Below, in pieces: positions 1 to 8,700 of a stretch of DNA of 36,330 nucleotides; the first letter of the stretch is position 1, and each line of letters starts with the position of its first letter. The DNA is from UBA10427 sp003500135. GTDB taxonomy: Bacteria > Bacteroidota > Bacteroidia > Cytophagales > Cyclobacteriaceae. Under the pieces are notes generated by a model, which was not told the origin of the DNA, searched no databases, and saw nothing but the letters and a program-made list of their open reading frames with translations. The stretch is from NCBI GenBank assembly GCA_963966275.1, contig CAWZYQ010000024.1, positions 1-36,330 of the forward strand. The letters are read 5' to 3'. The translations under genes and the position numbers were made by a program.

Positions 1-1
1 G

Positions 2-47
2 TGGTATACTTTTAAACTGAAATCCTGGTATACTTTTCAAGTGAAAT
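2..47. repeat. Two-copy 22-bp direct repeat at the window edge
   Basis: Two copies of a 22-base unit starting TGGTATACTTTT lie at 2-23 and 26-47, a period of 24, and differ at only two positions. Nothing coding overlaps them. Repeated short units near an end are known from the termini of some IS21-type elements, so this could be the edge of a mobile element lying to the left. That is inference, because no transposase is in view. Confidence 0.55.
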
Positions 48-292
48 AAACAAGAAAAGTTGTTTTCTGGAAAATGTTCTCTCATTTTCAGCAACCAAAT
101 GATGAATTATTGAGAGTTTGTGAAATTAATTATTAGACTTTATATAATGTAATGCTAAGTACTTTTTCTGTGCAGGCACAACAGCCTGAATCTTGAGATA
201 TTCAAAATGGAATATTGCCAGACCGCTATATGTTTGGCATTTGAAAGAATACTCAAGCTGCTGATGCAAAGGATAAGATAAATGTCGACTTC

Positions 293-496
293 ATGTCGGA
301 TGTAATGACTGTGATGATTGTGCATGAAGGAAAGAGTTACACGATCGAGGTAGAGAATGAAAATTGTGAGGCGTATTGTAAAAAGGCAAAGCGGGTAAGG
401 CAATTGCACTCGGGTGATGAAAAGCTGGTAAAGAATCTGATAATAGACAGGAAAGATGATATAATCAGGCAGGTAATGCTTTGCGAGTCGACATAA
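293..496 (+). CDS. Small hypothetical protein
   Basis: A 67-residue open frame that I do not recognise. It has no signal peptide or membrane segment. The first half reads like a short beta-hairpin (VMTVMIVHEGKSYTIEVE), followed by a charged, lysine-rich segment with two cysteines (NCEAYC) and a probable helix. The ATG at 293 has no clear ribosome-binding site, which is common in Bacteroidota. It is the only plausible gene between the left edge and the terminator of the korAB operon, and it converges on that operon. It stops inside the A-run that serves as the U-tract of the opposing terminator. A chance open frame cannot be excluded. Confidence 0.45.
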   Translation: MSDVMTVMIVHEGKSYTIEVENENCEAYCKKAKRVRQLHSGDEKLVKNLIIDRKDDIIRQVMLCEST

Positions 497-520
497 AAAA
501 AGGCAGCAATGATGCTGCCT
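495..520 (-). terminator. Rho-independent terminator of the korAB operon
   Basis: On the minus strand a perfect 7-bp stem (AGGCAGC/GCTGCCT, 501-507 with 514-520) with a six-base loop is followed directly by a run of T residues. It lies about 60 bases after the korB stop codon. Read on the plus strand the hairpin lacks a good T-run, so it serves mainly the minus-strand operon. Confidence 0.85.
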
Positions 521-577
521 TCCGTTTGGTTTAAACCCTCAATTTACGGGTAACACAGGTTACAAAATCTATTGGTT

Positions 578-1624
578 TTATTTCATTTCCCAATAATCAT
601 TCCCCATTAAAAGTTCCCGCAGGCTACCTTCGCCTTTAGTTGCCTTTTCATGTTCTATTTGTCTCAACACATTTTCGTCATACGTAGGCTTATCTAAACT
701 TTGGAAAACGCCAATAGGACGAGGTAACGCTTTGTTGTAAGTCATATTGGCCAGGATATAGGCCAGCGTGCTGTCTTTCTCATCGTGGATCAACAGATCA
801 TCTTTGCTATACCCATCGTTCAATGAAACAACTTTTGGTGTAAAGCCCTCCAAAATAACCCCCTTGTCCTTTTCTTTTCCAAATACCAGCGGTTTATCAT
901 GCTCAAGCAATACCGTATGATCATCCCGAACATCTTTTTTGGTGAAGTCGTCGAATGCACCATCGTTATATATCACACAATTGGTATAGAGCTCAATAAA
1001 GGAAAAGCCTTTGTGCTTGGCGGCTCTTTCTAATAAGTACTGGATTTGTTGCCGGTCGCGATCGTACCCTCGTGCCACAAATGTTGAGCCACTACCCAGT
1101 GCGAGTCCGACCGGATTAAACGGCTCCTCCAATACACCCAATGGCGATGATTTGGTGATCTGCCCCGTTTGAGAAGTAGGGGAATACTGTCCTTTGGTAA
1201 GGCTGTAAACTTCATTATTGAACATCAACACATTGATATCAACATTTCGGCGCGCACCATGAATAAAGTGGTTGCCACCAATGCTCATGCAGTCGCCATC
1301 GCCGGTAACCACCCATACTGATAAATCGGGGCGGGCAATTTTAAGCCCTGAAGCGATCGCTATTGGTCTTCCATGTATACCGTGAAAGCCATAAGTGTCC
1401 ATGTAGTATGGAAACCTACCCGAGCAACCAATGCCCGAGATAAAAGCAATTTTTTCTTTGGGGATTCCCAGGTCGGGCATGAATTTCTGAACAGGCGCCA
1501 GAACCGAATACGCACCACAGCCGGCACACCATCTTACATCGTTTTCCGGTTTGAAGTCTTTAAAAGTATAGCCTTCCTTTCCGGTATGTGGTTTTTCAAG
1601 GATTGCGTCCAGATTATTTTTCAT
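578..1624 (-). CDS. korB: 2-oxoacid:ferredoxin oxidoreductase, beta subunit (KorB type)
   Basis: Thiamine-diphosphate (TPP) subunit of a cytoplasmic 2-oxoacid:ferredoxin oxidoreductase, probably the 2-oxoglutarate enzyme, which converts 2-oxoglutarate, CoA and oxidised ferredoxin to succinyl-CoA, CO2 and reduced ferredoxin. The 348 residues show the TPP/Mg signature GDGD at 108-111 with the paired Asn at 136-137 (FNNEVYSLTKGQ). Cysteines at 33 and 36 (WCAGCG), at 67 (GIGCSG), and in YTNCVIYND fit ligation of one [4Fe-4S] cluster. There is no separate ferredoxin domain, as usual for this two-subunit type. The start overlaps the korA stop by four bases (ATGA), so the two are translationally coupled. 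Substrate preference (2-oxoglutarate, pyruvate or branched 2-oxoacids) cannot be fixed from sequence alone. Confidence 0.93.
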   Translation of the reverse strand: MKNNLDAILEKPHTGKEGYTFKDFKPENDVRWCAGCGAYSVLAPVQKFMPDLGIPKEKIAFISGIGCSGRFPYYMDTYGFHGIHGRPIAIASGLKIARPDLSVWVVTGDGDCMSIGGNHFIHGARRNVDINVLMFNNEVYSLTKGQYSPTSQTGQITKSSPLGVLEEPFNPVGLALGSGSTFVARGYDRDRQQIQYLLERAAKHKGFSFIELYTNCVIYNDGAFDDFTKKDVRDDHTVLLEHDKPLVFGKEKDKGVILEGFTPKVVSLNDGYSKDDLLIHDEKDSTLAYILANMTYNKALPRPIGVFQSLDKPTYDENVLRQIEHEKATKGEGSLRELLMGNDYWEMK

Positions 1625-3468
1625 GACTGCACCTCCTCAAGTTTTAACATGCTCATTACTTTTTCTTCTATTTCCCCGGCTTTAAAAGGTTGGCCCTGTA
1701 CTTTGTGAAGGCCGGTAATGGGTTTCATGAATTTGGCCTGCAGTATCCACTGCAATTGCCCCGTATTCATTTCCGGCAACAAGACCTTGTCAAAGCGGTC
1801 TAAAATTTCCCCCAGGTCAGTTGGCAATGGGTTCAGATGACGCAGATGCAAATGCGATATGGTTGTTCCTTTGCCTCTCAATCGGTCCACTGCCGTGGTA
1901 ATGGCGCCATAAGTACCGCCCCAGCCGATAATTAAAACCTCACCATTTTCAGGTCCGTCAATTTTGCACTTTGGTATTGACTTCGCTACTCCATCTACTT
2001 TTCGTTGTCGTATTTCGGTCATCATCTGGTGGTTTTCCGCATCATAGCTCACCTGTCCGGTCACATCAACTTTTTCAAGACCACCAATGCGATGCTCCAT
2101 CCCTTCGGCGCCTGGCACAGCCCACATCCTTGCGAGCGTGTCGGCATTTCTTGCATAAGGTTTGTAAGTCTCCGGATTAGTATGGAACGACACACTGATA
2201 TCCGGCAGTTCATCTGTTTCCGGGATTTTCCATGGCTCGGTACCCTGTGCTATATAACCGTCAGTTAGAAGAAGAACCGGCGTCATGTATTTTAATGCAA
2301 TTCTTGCAGCTTCAATAGTCATATCAAAGCAATCTGCTGGTGTAGCAGCCGCAATTACCGGCATCGGGGCTTCACCATGCCGGCCAAAAAGCGCCTGTAG
2401 CAAATCTGATTGCTCGGGTTTAGTAGGCATTCCGGTACTGGGCCCGGCCCGCATTACATTTACAATAACCAATGGCAACTCTGTCATAACTGCCAGGCCC
2501 ATCGCTTCCGTTTTAAGTGATAAACCCGGCCCCGAAGTGGTAGTGGCTGAAAGATACCCACCATAAGAAGCCCCAATAGCGCTTGTGATACCCGCAATTT
2601 CATCTTCAGCCTGCAGGTGCTTGATGCCGTATTTTTTATATCCGCTGATATACTGCAATATATCCGTAGCAGGAGTAATGGGGTATGACCCCAGAAATAG
2701 GGGCAGATTAGCTCTTTCAGCAGCTGCTACCAGGCCGATGGCCACGGCATGGTTGCCGGAAATATTTCGGTAAAAGCCTTTGTCAAATGATTTTGGCTCG
2801 ATATTGAATTGACGGTCAAAAGCCTCGCTCACATTGGCATATTGCCAACCTGCTTTGAGCACTTCACTATTGGCTTTAAGTATTTCAGGATTTTTACCAA
2901 ACTTTTTCTCAAGCCAATGCAACGTCGTCTCCAACGGTTCGTTCAAGAGCCAAAAGGCAATGCCAAGGGCATAAAAGTTCTTTGACTTTCTAAGCGTTTT
3001 GGGAGGAAGGCCTAAATCGCCTATCGACGACTTGATTTTACCCTCCATATCAATAGCAATCAGTTTGTAGGCATTTAAAGATCCGTCTTCAAGTGGGTTT
3101 CCTTCGTACGCTGCAAGTCTGAGGTTTTTTTTGTCGAATCCGTTGTTATTAACAACGATGATCCCACCGTCTCTCAAACCCGGCAGATTTACTTTTAGTG
3201 AAGAGGCGTTCATGGCAAATAGTATATCTATTTCATCGCCATGCGTAGTGATCCCTTTTTTGCCCATTCTTACCTGAAAAGCACTTACACCGTACAATGT
3301 GCCTTCAGGCGCCCGTATTTCCGATGGAAAGTCGGGAAAAGTGTTCAGGTCATAGCCTAAACTTGCTGTGGCATCGGCGAACTTTTTACCAACCAGTTGC
3401 ATTCCGTCGCCGGAATCGCCAGCAAAACGGATGGTAAGTTCTTCTTTGACAATTTTTTGTAAACCCAT
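1621..3468 (-). CDS. korA: 2-oxoacid:ferredoxin oxidoreductase, fused gamma-alpha subunit (KorA type)
   Basis: Partner of KorB. The 615 residues are a fusion of a gamma domain (about 12-200, beginning RFAGDSGDGMQLVGKKFA) and an alpha domain (from about 235). The alpha domain carries the pyrimidine-binding motif SYPITPAT near residue 261, the stretch LQAEDEIAGITSAIGASYGG and the TSGPGLSLK motif, which are typical of 2-oxoacid:ferredoxin oxidoreductases. The length fits the KorA fusion found in many aerobic and microaerobic bacteria. It is followed by korB with a four-base overlap and preceded by a 208-base gap containing a probable terminator of the upstream genes, so korAB may have its own promoter there. 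With nifJ nearby it would supply or consume low-potential ferredoxin. Confidence 0.93.
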   Translation of the reverse strand: MGLQKIVKEELTIRFAGDSGDGMQLVGKKFADATASLGYDLNTFPDFPSEIRAPEGTLYGVSAFQVRMGKKGITTHGDEIDILFAMNASSLKVNLPGLRDGGIIVVNNNGFDKKNLRLAAYEGNPLEDGSLNAYKLIAIDMEGKIKSSIGDLGLPPKTLRKSKNFYALGIAFWLLNEPLETTLHWLEKKFGKNPEILKANSEVLKAGWQYANVSEAFDRQFNIEPKSFDKGFYRNISGNHAVAIGLVAAAERANLPLFLGSYPITPATDILQYISGYKKYGIKHLQAEDEIAGITSAIGASYGGYLSATTTSGPGLSLKTEAMGLAVMTELPLVIVNVMRAGPSTGMPTKPEQSDLLQALFGRHGEAPMPVIAAATPADCFDMTIEAARIALKYMTPVLLLTDGYIAQGTEPWKIPETDELPDISVSFHTNPETYKPYARNADTLARMWAVPGAEGMEHRIGGLEKVDVTGQVSYDAENHQMMTEIRQRKVDGVAKSIPKCKIDGPENGEVLIIGWGGTYGAITTAVDRLRGKGTTISHLHLRHLNPLPTDLGEILDRFDKVLLPEMNTGQLQWILQAKFMKPITGLHKVQGQPFKAGEIEEKVMSMLKLEEVQS

Positions 3469-3626
3469 AATTTTTACACTATTCTACAAGCCATTAATTA
3501 CAGATATTTCTGCTTGTCTAAACAAGTTATATATTCATGACATAATAAGTAGTGATTACACTCACCATAAAAAATGATATTGGTAAGGTATTTTCAAAAA
3601 GGTTGGTTAGTAGTAGGCAGGCAGGT

Positions 3627-3664
3627 CAAAATTACCGGCCCGCAGTGTTTTAACCGCAGGCCGG
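3627..3664 (-). terminator. Probable terminator after the nifJ / DHOD-like genes
   Basis: A GC-rich hairpin (CCGGCC 3635-3640 pairing with GGCCGG 3659-3664, extended inward by GC/GC across one mismatch) is followed on the minus strand by TAATTTTG. It starts 13 bases after the DHOD-like stop codon. The T-tract is short, so termination may be partial. The same TAATTTTG (3634 to 3627) also matches the Bacteroidota -7 element TAnnTTTG and could be part of a korA promoter, but I see no -33 element with it. Confidence 0.5.
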
Positions 3665-3676
3665 ATAACTGTTATA

Positions 3677-4669
3677 TTAGAGTTGGTATTTCGTAATTGC
3701 TTTCATATACTGTGCTCTTTCGTATTGGGAAGGTTCAGCAGTCTTTTTCTGACTCATACTACCCTGCATTTCTTTTACCGAGTGGTATTCCCTTTCGAGC
3801 ATCCATTGCCTCATGTGGTCTTCAATGTTTTTCACATGGCTGATGCCATGTTTAAGAAGTGCACTGCATATCTGTGCAACATTGGCGCCCACCATCAACA
3901 TTTTTACTACATCTGTTCCTGTATGAATGCCACTTGTTGCCGCCAGATCAGCCTGTATTTTGTCTTTTAATATAGCAATCCACCGCATAGGCAGGCGCAT
4001 TGCCTGAGAGGCACTGAGTAATATATTTGGCGTTACCTCATATGTTTCAAGATCAATATCGGGCTGATAAAAACGATTGAAGAGTACCAGCCCGTCAATG
4101 CCGGCGTCATCAATTTGCTTGGCCATATGGCTCATATTGGAGAAAAACGGGCTTAGTTTTAGGGCAACAGGTATGGAAACCGATCCTTTGACCGCCTTGG
4201 CAATTGCCATATACTTGTGCTCAACTTCTGACCCCGGTAGGTTTTCATCTGTAGGGATGTAATAGATATTGAGTTCAATTGCATCGGCGCCGGCTTTTTC
4301 AAATTCTTTGGCATATTCGGTCCAGCCACCAAGTGTGGAGCCATTGAGGCTGGCAATAATCGGCACATCTACGGCTTCTTTAGCTTTTCTGATGTGTTCC
4401 AGATATAGTTCAGGCCCGGTTTTATATTCTTCAAGATCGGGAAAATATGACAGTGATTCAGCGAAGGATTCAGTGCCCTGAAGGGTATGTGCTGCATATT
4501 CTTCCTGCTCCAGTCGAATCTGTTCCTCGAATAAGGAATAAAGTACAACGGCGCCTATTCCCGCATCCTCCAGTTTTTTAATGGAGTCGATATTTTCTGA
4601 AAGGGGGGAAGCAGAGGCCACAAGAGGCGACCGCAAATCCATTCCGAGGTAAGTTGTTGATATATCCAT
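3677..4669 (-). CDS. Dihydroorotate dehydrogenase-like FMN flavoprotein linked to nifJ
   Basis: A TIM-barrel protein of the class 1 dihydroorotate dehydrogenase superfamily, 330 residues from the ATG at 4669 (MDISTTYLGMDLRSPLVASASPL). An upstream in-frame ATG at 4756 lies inside nifJ and gives a non-conserved basic leader, so I reject it. Seen are the N-terminal GMDLRSPLVASASP strand, VPIIASLNGST, KLSPFF, and the C-terminal flavin-phosphate region SGIHTGTDVVKMLMVGANVAQICSAL split over the last two barrel strands. True class 1 enzymes have the catalytic loop ELNLSCPN; here the same place reads ELNIYYIPT, so the catalytic cysteine is missing. It is therefore unlikely to be the pyrimidine-pathway PyrD. 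It sits 58 bases after nifJ on the same strand, which suggests a redox role with that enzyme. Its substrate is unknown to me. Confidence 0.82.
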   Translation of the reverse strand: MDISTTYLGMDLRSPLVASASPLSENIDSIKKLEDAGIGAVVLYSLFEEQIRLEQEEYAAHTLQGTESFAESLSYFPDLEEYKTGPELYLEHIRKAKEAVDVPIIASLNGSTLGGWTEYAKEFEKAGADAIELNIYYIPTDENLPGSEVEHKYMAIAKAVKGSVSIPVALKLSPFFSNMSHMAKQIDDAGIDGLVLFNRFYQPDIDLETYEVTPNILLSASQAMRLPMRWIAILKDKIQADLAATSGIHTGTDVVKMLMVGANVAQICSALLKHGISHVKNIEDHMRQWMLEREYHSVKEMQGSMSQKKTAEPSQYERAQYMKAITKYQL

Positions 4670-4727
4670 AGTTTTTGTTTTTTTCAATATAATAACCCGG
4701 GGCAGGCGCCCCGGGCCAGGATTAGGT

Positions 4728-7700
4728 TTATAACAATACTTTTTCAACTTTTTCACCTTCGCGTGAAGCGAGGTATTGAAAATGCTTGTACCTTTCTTCG
4801 GCGTCGATCTGTGCCTGTTGAATGTATTTCTTCGCCAAATCAGGTTTTGCTTTCATCAGCATTTTAAATCGGTTTTCCATTTCCATGTATTCTTCCACTT
4901 TCATTTTGCGTGGTCTTGAATCCAGTGTTAATGGGTTTTCTCCTTCATACATTTTATCAGGATTATACCTGTATAGGATCCATTGACCGGAATCGACCGC
5001 TGCTTTGTGGTGCTTAAGCGGTTGCGACATATCTATACCATGTGCTATACAGTGTGAATAGGCTATGATGATAGATGGCCCGTCAAATTTTTCGGCTTCA
5101 ATGAACGCTTTTAAGGTTTGGTCATCTTTAGCGCCAAAGGCTACCGTAGCAACGTATACCGATTCATAAGCCATGGCAATCATGCCAAGGTCTTTTTTCT
5201 TGATTGGCTTACCACTGGCCGAAAACTTGGCAACTGCTCCAATTGGGGTGGCTTTTGATGTCTGTCCACCGGTATTGGAATACACCTCGGTATCCATAAC
5301 GAGTATGTTGACATTTTTACCTGATGCCAGCACGTGGTCCAGGCCACCATAACCGATATCATAGGCCCATCCGTCACCACCTAGTATCCAAACGCTTTTC
5401 TTCACCAGGTTGTCAGCAACGGCGAGAAGCTGTCTGGCTTCACTGCCCTCGATAGCGTTCAGCTTGTCCTTTAGCTCTTTTACCCTTTCTCTTTGAGCAA
5501 ATATCTCAACCTCTTCCGTTTGATCGCTATTTAGTATGGCATCGGCCAATTGCTCTCCTATTTGAGTTGAAAGCTTGCGTACTAAGTTGAGCGCAATCTC
5601 TTTCTGCTTGTCAATAGCCAGCCTGAAGCCAAGTCCGAATTCGGCGTTGTCTTCAAATAGCGAGTTTGACCATGCAGGCCCCAGACCGTCTTTATTAGTT
5701 GTCCATGGTGTTGTAGGCAGGTTACCTCCGTAAATAGATGAGCAACCTGTGGCATTGGCGATTACCGTACGGTCACCAAATAACTGGGTCATCAGTTTTA
5801 CATAAGGGGTTTCGCCACATCCGGAACAAGCGCCGGAGAATTCAAATAAAGGTTGCTGGATTTGCTGTGTCCTTACCGAATTCAGGCTGATTTTTTCGCG
5901 ATCCAGTTCCGGTATGTCGAGGAAGTAATCCCAGTTTTTGGCTTCCTGTCCTCTAAGAGGTAACTGAGCCTCCATATTGAGTGCCTTCTTGCTCTTGTCT
6001 GCTTTGTTTTTAGCCGGACAAACCTCTACACAGACGGCACATCCTGTACAATCTTCAGGGGCTACCTGAATGCTATACCTCAGGTTATCTTCCCTGAATT
6101 CTTTATTTCTGGCCGGCACATGCTTGAATGTTTCCGGCGCCCCATTTAAGTCTTTCTCATCAAATACTTTGATACGAATCGTGGCGTGAGGGCAAACCAT
6201 AGCACATTTGCCACATTGGATACAGGTTTCTTCATCCCATACCGGTATTTGCAGGGCAATATTTCTTTTTTCGTACTGTGCCGTTCCGGTAGGATAGGTG
6301 CCATCTTCAGGAAATGCGCTTACCGGCAGGTCGTCCCCGTTCCCTTCAATGATCTTGCCTAACACTTTGGATACAAAGTCAGGTGCATCAGGCGGTACGG
6401 AGTGGGCCATATCCAATGTGCTGCTGGCCTCCTTAATATCTACCTCATAAAGGTGGGCAAGCGTATTATCAACTGCATTTAGGTTCATTTGGACAATTAC
6501 CTCACCTTTTTTACCATAGGTCTTTTTAATGGAGTCCTTAATGGCATCAATAGCCTGTTCTTTCGGAAGCACACCCGAAATGGCAAAGAAGCAGGTCTGC
6601 ATCACCGTGTTGATTCGCCGGCCCATTCCGCTTTCTTCTGCTACACTTTGGGCATCGATGGTAAACAGCTTGGCTTCTTTTTCAATGAGTTGTTCCTGTA
6701 CGCGCTTAGGTAATTTCGACCAGATCTCATCTTTACTATAAGGACTGTTGATGAGGAATACCCCGCTTTTGGCCAGGTTTTTCAGCATATCGATCTTGTC
6801 CAGAAACACGGTCTGGTGGCAGGCAATAAAGTTGGCCTTTTTGATCAGGTAGGGTGAACGTATCGGCTTAGGGCCGAATCGGAGGTGGGAGGTGGTAATG
6901 GACCCTGATTTTTTCGAGTCGTACACAAAGTAACCCTGCGCATAGTTATCGGTATACTCCCCAATAATCTTAATACTGTTTTTGTTGGCCCCAACGGTAC
7001 CATCTGAACCAAGTCCGTAAAACATGGCCCTTACTACCTCATCTGGTTCAATGTCAAATTCCGGGTCGAAATCCAGACTGGTATGGGTAACATCGTCACG
7101 AATACCCACGGTAAAATGGTTTTTAGGCTTGCTTTCATTTAGGTTGTCATATACGCCTTTTACCATAGATGGGGTAAACTCTTTGGATGAGAGGCCATAG
7201 CGACCGCCTACCACTTTAGGCATGGCGTTTAATTTTCCATAACCTTCTTCTATACCCTCATGAAGACCGTGTAATACATCCAGGTACATGGGTTCCCCAC
7301 CGGCGCCTGGCTCCTTGGTGCGGTCGAGTACAGCTATCGATTTTGTAGTGGCAGGTATTGCTTCCAGCAGGCGCTTAATATCAAATGGCCTGAAAAGACG
7401 TACCTGGATCAATCCTACTTTTTCACCATTGGCATTCAGATAATCCACGGTTTCCTGTACAGTTTGCGAGGCAGAAGCCATAATGACGATCACGCGATCC
7501 GCTTCCGGATGGCCGTAATAGTCGAAGAGGTGATACTGACGGCCGGTTAATTTGGCGAGTTTGTCCATTTGCTTTTGTACGATGTCAGGACAAATGGTGT
7601 AAAACCTGTTGTTGGCTTCCCGGTTTTGGAAGAATACATCAGGGTTTTGTGCCGTACCTCTTATGAAAGGATTGTCCGGTGAAAGTGCGCGACGTCGATG

Positions 7701-8309
7701 GGCTTTCACGAGGTCTTCGTCGATCATTTCGCGCATTAGTTCATCTGGTATCAGTTCTATCTTCGACACTTCGTGAGACGTTCTGAAGCCGTCGAAAAAA
7801 TGCAGGACAGGCACTCTGGATTCCAGTGAAGCTGCCTGGGCAATCAGCACGTTATCCATTACTTCCTGTACCGATGATGACGCCAGCATGGCAAAACCTG
7901 TGGTCCGTGCCGCCATCACATCTGAGTGATCACCGAAGATCGATAAGGCATGAGTGGCCAACGACCGGGCTGAAATATTGAAAACGGTGGAGGTTAACTC
8001 ACCGGCAATTTTGAACATATTGGGGATCTTTAATAATAGTCCCTGCGAGGCTGTAAATGTGGTTGTTAAAGCCCCGGCCTGTAATGCACCGTGCACAGCG
8101 CCGGCTGCACCACCTTCCGATTGCATTTCTGTGATGTTCGGGATTTCACCCCATATGTTTTTTATTCCTTTTGCCGCCCATTCATCGGCCCATTCCCCCA
8201 TATTGGAAGAAGGTGTGATGGGATAAATTGCACAAACTTCATTTACTCGGTAGGCGACCCACGCCGCCGCCTCATTTCCATCAAGTGTGATAAATTTTTT
8301 TTCTTTCAT
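4728..8309 (-). CDS. nifJ: Pyruvate:ferredoxin (flavodoxin) oxidoreductase
   Basis: Single-chain homodimeric enzyme that converts pyruvate and CoA to acetyl-CoA, CO2 and reduced ferredoxin or flavodoxin. At 1193 residues it has the full family length. Domain order is as expected: pyrimidine-binding domain with YPITPSS at 29-35, transketolase C-terminal-like domain, gamma domain, then a two-cluster ferredoxin domain (CIQCGKCAMVCPHA near 695 and CTGCAVCVEVCPAK near 756). The TPP domain follows, with the extra-cluster cysteines CSGCGETPY near 828 and the GGDGWAYDIGYGGLDH motif near 980. All cluster and cofactor motifs look intact. It is the first gene of the minus-strand redox block, followed by the DHOD-like gene. 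The upstream 390 bases are shared with the divergent thioredoxin-like gene. Its presence suggests fermentative or microaerobic pyruvate use, or pyruvate synthesis. Confidence 0.97.
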   Translation of the reverse strand: MKEKKFITLDGNEAAAWVAYRVNEVCAIYPITPSSNMGEWADEWAAKGIKNIWGEIPNITEMQSEGGAAGAVHGALQAGALTTTFTASQGLLLKIPNMFKIAGELTSTVFNISARSLATHALSIFGDHSDVMAARTTGFAMLASSSVQEVMDNVLIAQAASLESRVPVLHFFDGFRTSHEVSKIELIPDELMREMIDEDLVKAHRRRALSPDNPFIRGTAQNPDVFFQNREANNRFYTICPDIVQKQMDKLAKLTGRQYHLFDYYGHPEADRVIVIMASASQTVQETVDYLNANGEKVGLIQVRLFRPFDIKRLLEAIPATTKSIAVLDRTKEPGAGGEPMYLDVLHGLHEGIEEGYGKLNAMPKVVGGRYGLSSKEFTPSMVKGVYDNLNESKPKNHFTVGIRDDVTHTSLDFDPEFDIEPDEVVRAMFYGLGSDGTVGANKNSIKIIGEYTDNYAQGYFVYDSKKSGSITTSHLRFGPKPIRSPYLIKKANFIACHQTVFLDKIDMLKNLAKSGVFLINSPYSKDEIWSKLPKRVQEQLIEKEAKLFTIDAQSVAEESGMGRRINTVMQTCFFAISGVLPKEQAIDAIKDSIKKTYGKKGEVIVQMNLNAVDNTLAHLYEVDIKEASSTLDMAHSVPPDAPDFVSKVLGKIIEGNGDDLPVSAFPEDGTYPTGTAQYEKRNIALQIPVWDEETCIQCGKCAMVCPHATIRIKVFDEKDLNGAPETFKHVPARNKEFREDNLRYSIQVAPEDCTGCAVCVEVCPAKNKADKSKKALNMEAQLPLRGQEAKNWDYFLDIPELDREKISLNSVRTQQIQQPLFEFSGACSGCGETPYVKLMTQLFGDRTVIANATGCSSIYGGNLPTTPWTTNKDGLGPAWSNSLFEDNAEFGLGFRLAIDKQKEIALNLVRKLSTQIGEQLADAILNSDQTEEVEIFAQRERVKELKDKLNAIEGSEARQLLAVADNLVKKSVWILGGDGWAYDIGYGGLDHVLASGKNVNILVMDTEVYSNTGGQTSKATPIGAVAKFSASGKPIKKKDLGMIAMAYESVYVATVAFGAKDDQTLKAFIEAEKFDGPSIIIAYSHCIAHGIDMSQPLKHHKAAVDSGQWILYRYNPDKMYEGENPLTLDSRPRKMKVEEYMEMENRFKMLMKAKPDLAKKYIQQAQIDAEERYKHFQYLASREGEKVEKVLL

Positions 8310-8700
8310 GACGAGTGCCTCGTTTATTGTGAATTGTATTTTTCAAAGTAATGGCCCGAAAACGAGCTCCGGCAATTAAAGGTAATAAGCGACTTTTAGA
8401 TAAAAACTGACGTGTATCATGTTTGCATTTTGCACTGTATTTATACTGTTTATAAATAAAGCAGCCATATAAATGATGGCCATGCTTGTGTGTCATATTA
8501 TGCTTAAAAACCGGATTTATTTGTGATAGTGTAGAAGTAGCGCCGTTTTTTTTGAAATAATTTAAAAGTGGATGAATAGCGGTTTGAATTCCGGTTTTTT
8601 TATGTCTGCCGCCTGTGTGACCAGTCGCACATTTAAAATTTTGGTGAGCATGTAATTTTGTATTTATAAGCGTTTTGCAGATGTATAAATTGTGAGTATC
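8310..8700. other. Divergent intergenic region between nifJ and the Trx/Grx gene
   Basis: About 390 bases without a gene between two divergent genes. The nifJ side is AT-rich and shows no convincing -7 element. The right side contains a palindrome and a -7 element listed separately. The weak open frames crossing it do not look like proteins. Confidence 0.6.
8614..8660 (+). promoter_or_regulatory. Candidate activator-dependent promoter with a CRP/FNR-like palindrome
   Basis: An 18-base near-palindrome, TGTGTGACCAGTCGCACA (8614-8631), has seven-base arms that match at six positions around CCAG. It is followed by TAATTTTG (8653-8660), a perfect match to the Bacteroidota -7 element TAnnTTTG. A start of transcription 4-7 bases after this element would put the palindrome centre (8622.5) at about -42 to -44, the class II activator position. 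There is no TTTG at the usual -33 distance, which also fits activator dependence. The arm spacing does not match classic CRP (TGTGA-N6-TCACA) or FNR (TTGAT-N4-ATCAA) sites exactly, so the regulator is uncertain. Confidence 0.45.

Noticed and set aside
4670..4756. Upstream extension of the DHOD-like gene into nifJ
   Set aside because: The extra 29 residues are basic and proline/glycine-rich, overlap the nifJ 3' end, and the family's conserved start lies at 4669.
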